Shown here: in pieces, positions 60,569 through 64,000 of the stretch | How positions within the stretch are numbered: position 1 is the first letter of the stretch | Layout of the letters: each line of letters starts with the position of its first letter | Source of the DNA: an uncultured Collinsella sp. | GTDB lineage: Bacteria; Actinomycetota; Coriobacteriia; Coriobacteriales; Coriobacteriaceae | Direction of reading: 5' to 3' | DNA length: 64,000 bases | Assembly (NCBI GenBank): GCA_900541685.1 | Contig: UQKM01000005.1 | Span: 1 to 64,000 of the forward strand | The notes under the pieces: generated by a model | Databases searched by the model: none | Told to the model about the DNA's origin: nothing | What the model saw: the letters and a program-made list of their open reading frames with translations, nothing else | Made by a program: the position numbers and the translations under genes

Positions 60569-61291
60569 TTGTCCGACATCCGATATAAACGCGTGCTTCT
60601 GAAGCTCTCCGGCGAAGCGCTGATGGGCGATGGCAACTACGGCATCGACCCCAAGGTTACCGATCATCTTGCCAAGCAGGTCAAGGAGCTGCTCGCCGTT
60701 GGTCATGAGGTTGGCGTCGTTGTCGGCGGCGGCAACATTTTCCGCGGCATGGCCGGCGCCGCCGGTGGTATGGACCGCGCCCAGGCCGATTACATGGGCA
60801 TGCTCGCTACCGTTATGAACGCGCTTGCCCTGCAGGATGCCTTTGAGCACAACGATGTTCCCTGCCGCGTGATGAGCGCTATCCAGATGAACGAGATCTG
60901 CGAGCCCTATATTCGCCGTCGCGCCATCAACCACCTGTCCAAGGGCAACGTCGTTATCTTTGCCGCCGGATCGGGTAATCCGTACTTTACGACTGACACT
61001 GCCGCGGCCCTTCGTGCCTGTGAGATCGGTGCCGAGATTCTGATTAAAGCCACCAAGGTTGATGGCATCTACGACAAGGATCCCGTCAAGTGCTCCGACG
61101 CCGTCCGCTTTGACAAGATCACCTATCACGAGGTGCTCGTTCGCGGCCTGCAGGTTATGGATTCCACGGCTACGGCTCTTTGCCAGGACAACCGTATGCC
61201 CATTTTGGTCCTCAACATCGATGGCGAGGACACCGTCAAGCGCGCGCTCGCGGGTGAGCCCGTCGGCACGCTCGTCTATCAGGAGGATTAA
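60569..61291 (+). CDS. pyrH: UMP kinase
   Basis: The 240-residue amino-acid-kinase-fold enzyme phosphorylates UMP. LKLSGEALMGDGNYGID, VVVGGGNIFRGMAGAAGGMDRAQADYMGMLATV and AAGSGNPYFTTDTAAALRA are typical motifs. TTG 60569 is preceded by AAAGGAGG. It starts the conserved pyrH-frr-uppS-cdsA-dxr run linking nucleotide supply, ribosome recycling and lipid precursors. Confidence 0.96.
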   Translation: MSDIRYKRVLLKLSGEALMGDGNYGIDPKVTDHLAKQVKELLAVGHEVGVVVGGGNIFRGMAGAAGGMDRAQADYMGMLATVMNALALQDAFEHNDVPCRVMSAIQMNEICEPYIRRRAINHLSKGNVVIFAAGSGNPYFTTDTAAALRACEIGAEILIKATKVDGIYDKDPVKCSDAVRFDKITYHEVLVRGLQVMDSTATALCQDNRMPILVLNIDGEDTVKRALAGEPVGTLVYQED

Positions 61292-61293
61292 GC

Positions 61294-61830
61294 ATGGCAG
61301 AGAACATCACCGCCCACATGGACAAGTCACTCGAGTCCCTCAAGCACAACTTCTCTAAGGTCCGCACTGGCCGCGCCAACGCCAACATCCTGTCTGACAT
61401 CACCGTCGACTACTACGGTGTTCCCACGCCCGTCACGCAGGTTGCCGCCGTTAAGACCCCCGAGGCCCACATGCTGCTTATCGAGCCGTGGGATAAGGCG
61501 CTCATTAATGCCATCGTCAAGGCCATCAGTGCCTCCGACCTGGGCATTACCCCCAACTCCGATGGTACCGTCGTACGTCTGCCGTTCCCGGCTCCCACCG
61601 AGGAGCGTCGTCGCGAGCTCGTTAAGGAGTGCCGCGAGTACGCCGAGCAGGCCAAGGTCTCCATCCGCAACATCCGCCGCGACTTTAACAACAAGCTCGA
61701 GCGCGACGAGGAGCTCACCGAGGACGACGTCCGTCGCGAGCAGGCCAAGGTCCAGAAGCATACCGACGAGTATGTTGCCAAGGTTGAGGAGCTTCTGAAG
61801 GAAAAAGAAGCCGAGGTCATGGAGATCTAA
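61294..61830 (+). CDS. frr: Ribosome recycling factor
   Basis: The 178-residue protein has SLESLKHNFSKVRTGRANANIL and VRLPFPAPTEERRRELVKECREYAEQAKVSIRNIRRD, the conserved RRF core. It splits post-termination ribosomes with EF-G. It begins 2 bases after pyrH stops and ends 1 base before uppS starts. Confidence 0.97.
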   Translation: MAENITAHMDKSLESLKHNFSKVRTGRANANILSDITVDYYGVPTPVTQVAAVKTPEAHMLLIEPWDKALINAIVKAISASDLGITPNSDGTVVRLPFPAPTEERRRELVKECREYAEQAKVSIRNIRRDFNNKLERDEELTEDDVRREQAKVQKHTDEYVAKVEELLKEKEAEVMEI

Positions 61831-61831
61831 G

Positions 61832-62626
61832 GTGCAATACGACGAGCATAAACTGGTCGAGTACTTTGCCGACGCCCCTGCGGGCGTCGGTTTTTCCGAC
61901 CTTGACCTCAATAACATTCCGCACCATATTTCGTGCATCATGGACGGCAACGGCCGTTGGGCCACGGCGCGCGGTCTTGCCCGCACCGAAGGCCACAAGG
62001 CCGGCATCGTCTCGCTGCGCGAGATCATTACCGCCTGCGTGCGCCTGGGCGTCGACGTGCTTTCGGCCTATGCATTTTCGACCGAAAACTGGAATCGCCC
62101 GCAGCACGAAGTCAACGTTCTGATGCACCTGTTTGCCAAGACGTTTATCGATGAGTTACCGCTGCTTAAGCGCGAGAATGTTCGCGTTGTCTTTTTGGGC
62201 GATATTTCCGCGCTGCCCAAGAAGACCCGCGACGTCTTTGAGCGCGGCCTTGCCGAGTGCGCCGACCATACCGGTATGACGCTGGCGCTGGCCGTTAACT
62301 ACGGTGCCCGTGCTGAGATCACCCGCGCTGTCCGCCAGATCGCACTTGATGCCGCCGCTGGAAAGATCGATCCCGCCGCTATCGACGATGATATGGTTGC
62401 TTCGCACCTGTACACCGCCGGTCTTCCCGATCCGGAGCTCGTGATTCGCACTTCTGGCGAGTTGCGTCTTTCGAACTACCTGCTGTGGCAGGTTGCCTAT
62501 TCCGAGTTCTATGTCACCGATACCTATTGGCCCGACTTTGATCGTTGGGGCCTTGTCGACGCCATTTTGGCCTACCAGGGTCGCGACCGTAGGTTTGGTG
62601 GACTGAGTAAGACCGAGGAGGCTTAA
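61832..62626 (+). CDS. uppS: Undecaprenyl diphosphate synthase
   Basis: The 264-residue cis-prenyltransferase has HISCIMDGNGRWATARGLARTEGHKAG, with the catalytic Asp, and YAFSTENWNRP, plus RTSGELRLSNYLLWQVAYSEFY at the C-terminus. It makes the C55 lipid carrier for wall and glycan synthesis. GTG 61832 is the start; about 30 residues precede the core. It fits between frr and cdsA. Confidence 0.96.
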   Translation: MQYDEHKLVEYFADAPAGVGFSDLDLNNIPHHISCIMDGNGRWATARGLARTEGHKAGIVSLREIITACVRLGVDVLSAYAFSTENWNRPQHEVNVLMHLFAKTFIDELPLLKRENVRVVFLGDISALPKKTRDVFERGLAECADHTGMTLALAVNYGARAEITRAVRQIALDAAAGKIDPAAIDDDMVASHLYTAGLPDPELVIRTSGELRLSNYLLWQVAYSEFYVTDTYWPDFDRWGLVDAILAYQGRDRRFGGLSKTEEA

Positions 62627-62628
62627 TC

Positions 62629-63543
62629 GTGTCCGAACGTCCAAAGGCATCCGCTCCCAAGGCGCCTACTTCCGCGAGGCCAGCGCGTAAGGCTGCCACT
62701 GCAGGAGCGCCTACAGCGAAGGGCGGCTCCGGTTCGTGGCTGGCGGGCTTTATCACCCGCGCCGCCGCCGGTATCGTCTATGCCGTTGTCTTTATCCTGT
62801 GCCTGGTTTTGGGTATTGTTCCCACGGCCATCTTCGTGTCCGTCATGAGCGGTCTGTGCTGCTATGAGTTCTTCCGTATGACGAGGCTCGATGGCAAGGT
62901 TGCCAACGAGCGCCTTGGTATTGCTGCCGCCGTGCTCTTTCCGCTCTCGGCACTGGGCGATTCGCTGCTGTTGAACGCCCTGCTGTTCGCTTTGATGCTT
63001 GCGGTTGGTATCTGGTATGTCTGGTCTCCGCGCACTCGCATCTCTGATGTTGCCGTGACGCTCATGGGTCCTATCTACACTGGCTTTATGCTGTCGGCCA
63101 TCGTGCTGTTGCGCGATGCCGTGCCCGGTTTTGCCGGCGCCCTGCTTTCGGTGGGCGTTTGCGCGTCCCTTTGGGTCTCCGACTCGTTTGCCTACATCGT
63201 GGGCAGCCGCATCGGTAAGCATAAGATGGTCCCCAAGATCTCTCCCAAAAAGAGCTGGGAAGGCTTTGTCGGCGGCATTTTGGGCTCTGTCTTGATCTGG
63301 CTCATCCTGTGGGCAACGCACTTCTACAAGCTGAGCCTGCCCTATGCACTGCTGTGCGGCGTGGTCGTCTCCATCCTGGGCGTTATCGGCGACCTCATCG
63401 AGTCGCGCATCAAGCGCGGTGTGGGCGTCAAAGATTCCGGCAATCTTATCCCGGGCCACGGCGGCATGCTCGACCGCAGCGATTCGCTCATTTTTGGCTG
63501 CATTACCGCGCAGCTGCTGCTGATGATCGGAGGCGTGCTGTAA
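62629..63543 (+). CDS. cdsA: Phosphatidate cytidylyltransferase
   Basis: The 304-residue membrane protein has a basic N-terminus, about seven helices and the signature SDSFAYIVGSRIGKHKMVPKISPKKSWEG. IESRIKRGVGVKDSGNLIPGHGGMLDRSDS ends the core. It makes CDP-diacylglycerol. GTG 62629 lies 2 bases after uppS. Its TAA overlaps the dxr ATG. Confidence 0.96.
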   Translation: MSERPKASAPKAPTSARPARKAATAGAPTAKGGSGSWLAGFITRAAAGIVYAVVFILCLVLGIVPTAIFVSVMSGLCCYEFFRMTRLDGKVANERLGIAAAVLFPLSALGDSLLLNALLFALMLAVGIWYVWSPRTRISDVAVTLMGPIYTGFMLSAIVLLRDAVPGFAGALLSVGVCASLWVSDSFAYIVGSRIGKHKMVPKISPKKSWEGFVGGILGSVLIWLILWATHFYKLSLPYALLCGVVVSILGVIGDLIESRIKRGVGVKDSGNLIPGHGGMLDRSDSLIFGCITAQLLLMIGGVL

Positions 63544-64000
63544 TGGCGTATCAGACCACCTACGGTCCCGACGGGCGTCTTCGTGTTGCCATTCTGGGCT
63601 GTACGGGTTCTATCGGCGCTCAGGCGCTCGACGTGTGCCGCCAGCATGCCGATCGCCTGCAGGTGACGGCGCTGTCCGTTAACTCCAGCACCTCCGAGCT
63701 CGTTGCCGCTGCCCGTGAGTTCTCGGTTCCGGCTGTTGCCGTGGCGGACGCCTCTCATGGCGCCGACGCGGTGCTGCAGGAACTGCCCGAGGGCACGGAG
63801 CTCGTCGTTGGCGCACAGGCCGTGTGCGAGCTCGCATGCCGCGATGATGTCGACTGCGTGCTCGTGGCCATCGTGGGCGCTGCCGGTCTCGAGGCGAGCC
63901 ATGCTGCCTTGACCTCGAACAAGCGTCTTGCCCTGGCCAACAAGGAGTCGCTCGTCGTCGGTGGCGACCTGCTTATGCCGTTGGCGCAGCCGGGTCAGCT
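63543..64000 (+). CDS. dxr: 1-deoxy-D-xylulose 5-phosphate reductoisomerase (5' part)
   Basis: The first 152 codons are present before the window ends. VAILGCTGSIGAQALDV is the NADPH-binding loop, and SNKRLALANKESLVVGG is the conserved segment leading to the catalytic domain, which is missing. It catalyses the committed step of the non-mevalonate isoprenoid path, feeding uppS. ATG 63543 shares a base with the cdsA stop. Confidence 0.94.
   Translation, partial: MAYQTTYGPDGRLRVAILGCTGSIGAQALDVCRQHADRLQVTALSVNSSTSELVAAAREFSVPAVAVADASHGADAVLQELPEGTELVVGAQAVCELACRDDVDCVLVAIVGAAGLEASHAALTSNKRLALANKESLVVGGDLLMPLAQPGQ

Noticed and set aside
1..64000. CRISPR array, rRNA operon, transposase or prophage genes
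   Set aside because: No regularly spaced repeats, rRNA signatures, transposase motifs or phage structural genes were seen; XerC is the only tyrosine recombinase and fits the core gene order.

Overview
The window is a 64 kb stretch of high-GC bacterial chromosome. Protein families, frequent TTG/GTG starts and gene order point to a Coriobacteriia actinobacterium, most like Collinsella. That placement rests on recollection of the group, not on a database search. It is mostly core chromosome with several accessory pockets. No insertion sequence, prophage, CRISPR array or rRNA operon is visible.

Layout. (1) 1-6.9 kb is a cell-surface polysaccharide locus. Leftward run a YfhO-type membrane protein (cut by the window edge), a GT2 glycosyltransferase broken by an in-frame TAA, and an intact GT2. 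Rightward run a DUF6020-like membrane protein and a two-gene Wzm/Wzt-type ABC exporter. (2) 6.9-9.1 kb is a small variable pocket behind a tRNA-Arg(TCT). It holds a decayed acyltransferase relic and an overlapping gene pair, a P-loop ATPase plus a DUF4869 protein. (3) 9.1-17.7 kb is a leftward aromatic amino acid cluster, aroF-tyrA-aroB-aroA-aroC-pheA-aroE/K-aroQ. It covers all seven shikimate steps plus the entries to Tyr and Phe, and a terminator-like hairpin lies in the aroF leader. (4) 17.8-24 kb holds tRNA-Arg(CCG), a P-type ATPase with a long basic tail, and a zinc-ribbon membrane protein, cyclophilin and TPR membrane protein.

(5) 24-33.7 kb carries the rod-shape operon mreB-mreC-mreD-mrdA-rodA, then a DUF697-like protein and a radical SAM/DUF2344 pair. 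(6) 33.6-39.1 kb has rplU-rpmA, obg-nadD-yqeK-rsfS, and dinB on the other strand. (7) 39.2-41.8 kb is rpsP-khpA-rimM-trmD-lepB. (8) 41.8-51.8 kb looks interposed between lepB and rplS-rnhB, which are neighbours in many genomes. It carries glyQ-glyS, a PPDK regulatory protein, ppdK, and a secreted protein with an aerolysin/ETX-MTX2-like pore-forming core, the most striking gene in the window. (9) 51.9-58.6 kb is rplS, rnhB, yraN, yifB/comM, dprA, trmFO and xerC, the last apparently starting at ATA. (10) 58.6-64 kb is rpsB-tsf and pyrH-frr-uppS-cdsA-dxr, with dxr cut by the window edge.

How the parts connect. Translation factors, envelope lipid precursors (uppS, cdsA, dxr) and rod-shape genes are organised as expected for a growing cell. 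The glycan exporter would deliver polymers to the same envelope. PPDK with its bifunctional regulator suggests reversible pyruvate/PEP control, and PEP is also a substrate of the aro cluster. Candidate novelties are the pore-forming-like protein, the ATPase/DUF4869 pair, the aroF attenuator, an inverted repeat plus GGTAA/TTACC boxes upstream of ppdK, the nonsense-interrupted glycosyltransferase and the ATA start of xerC.
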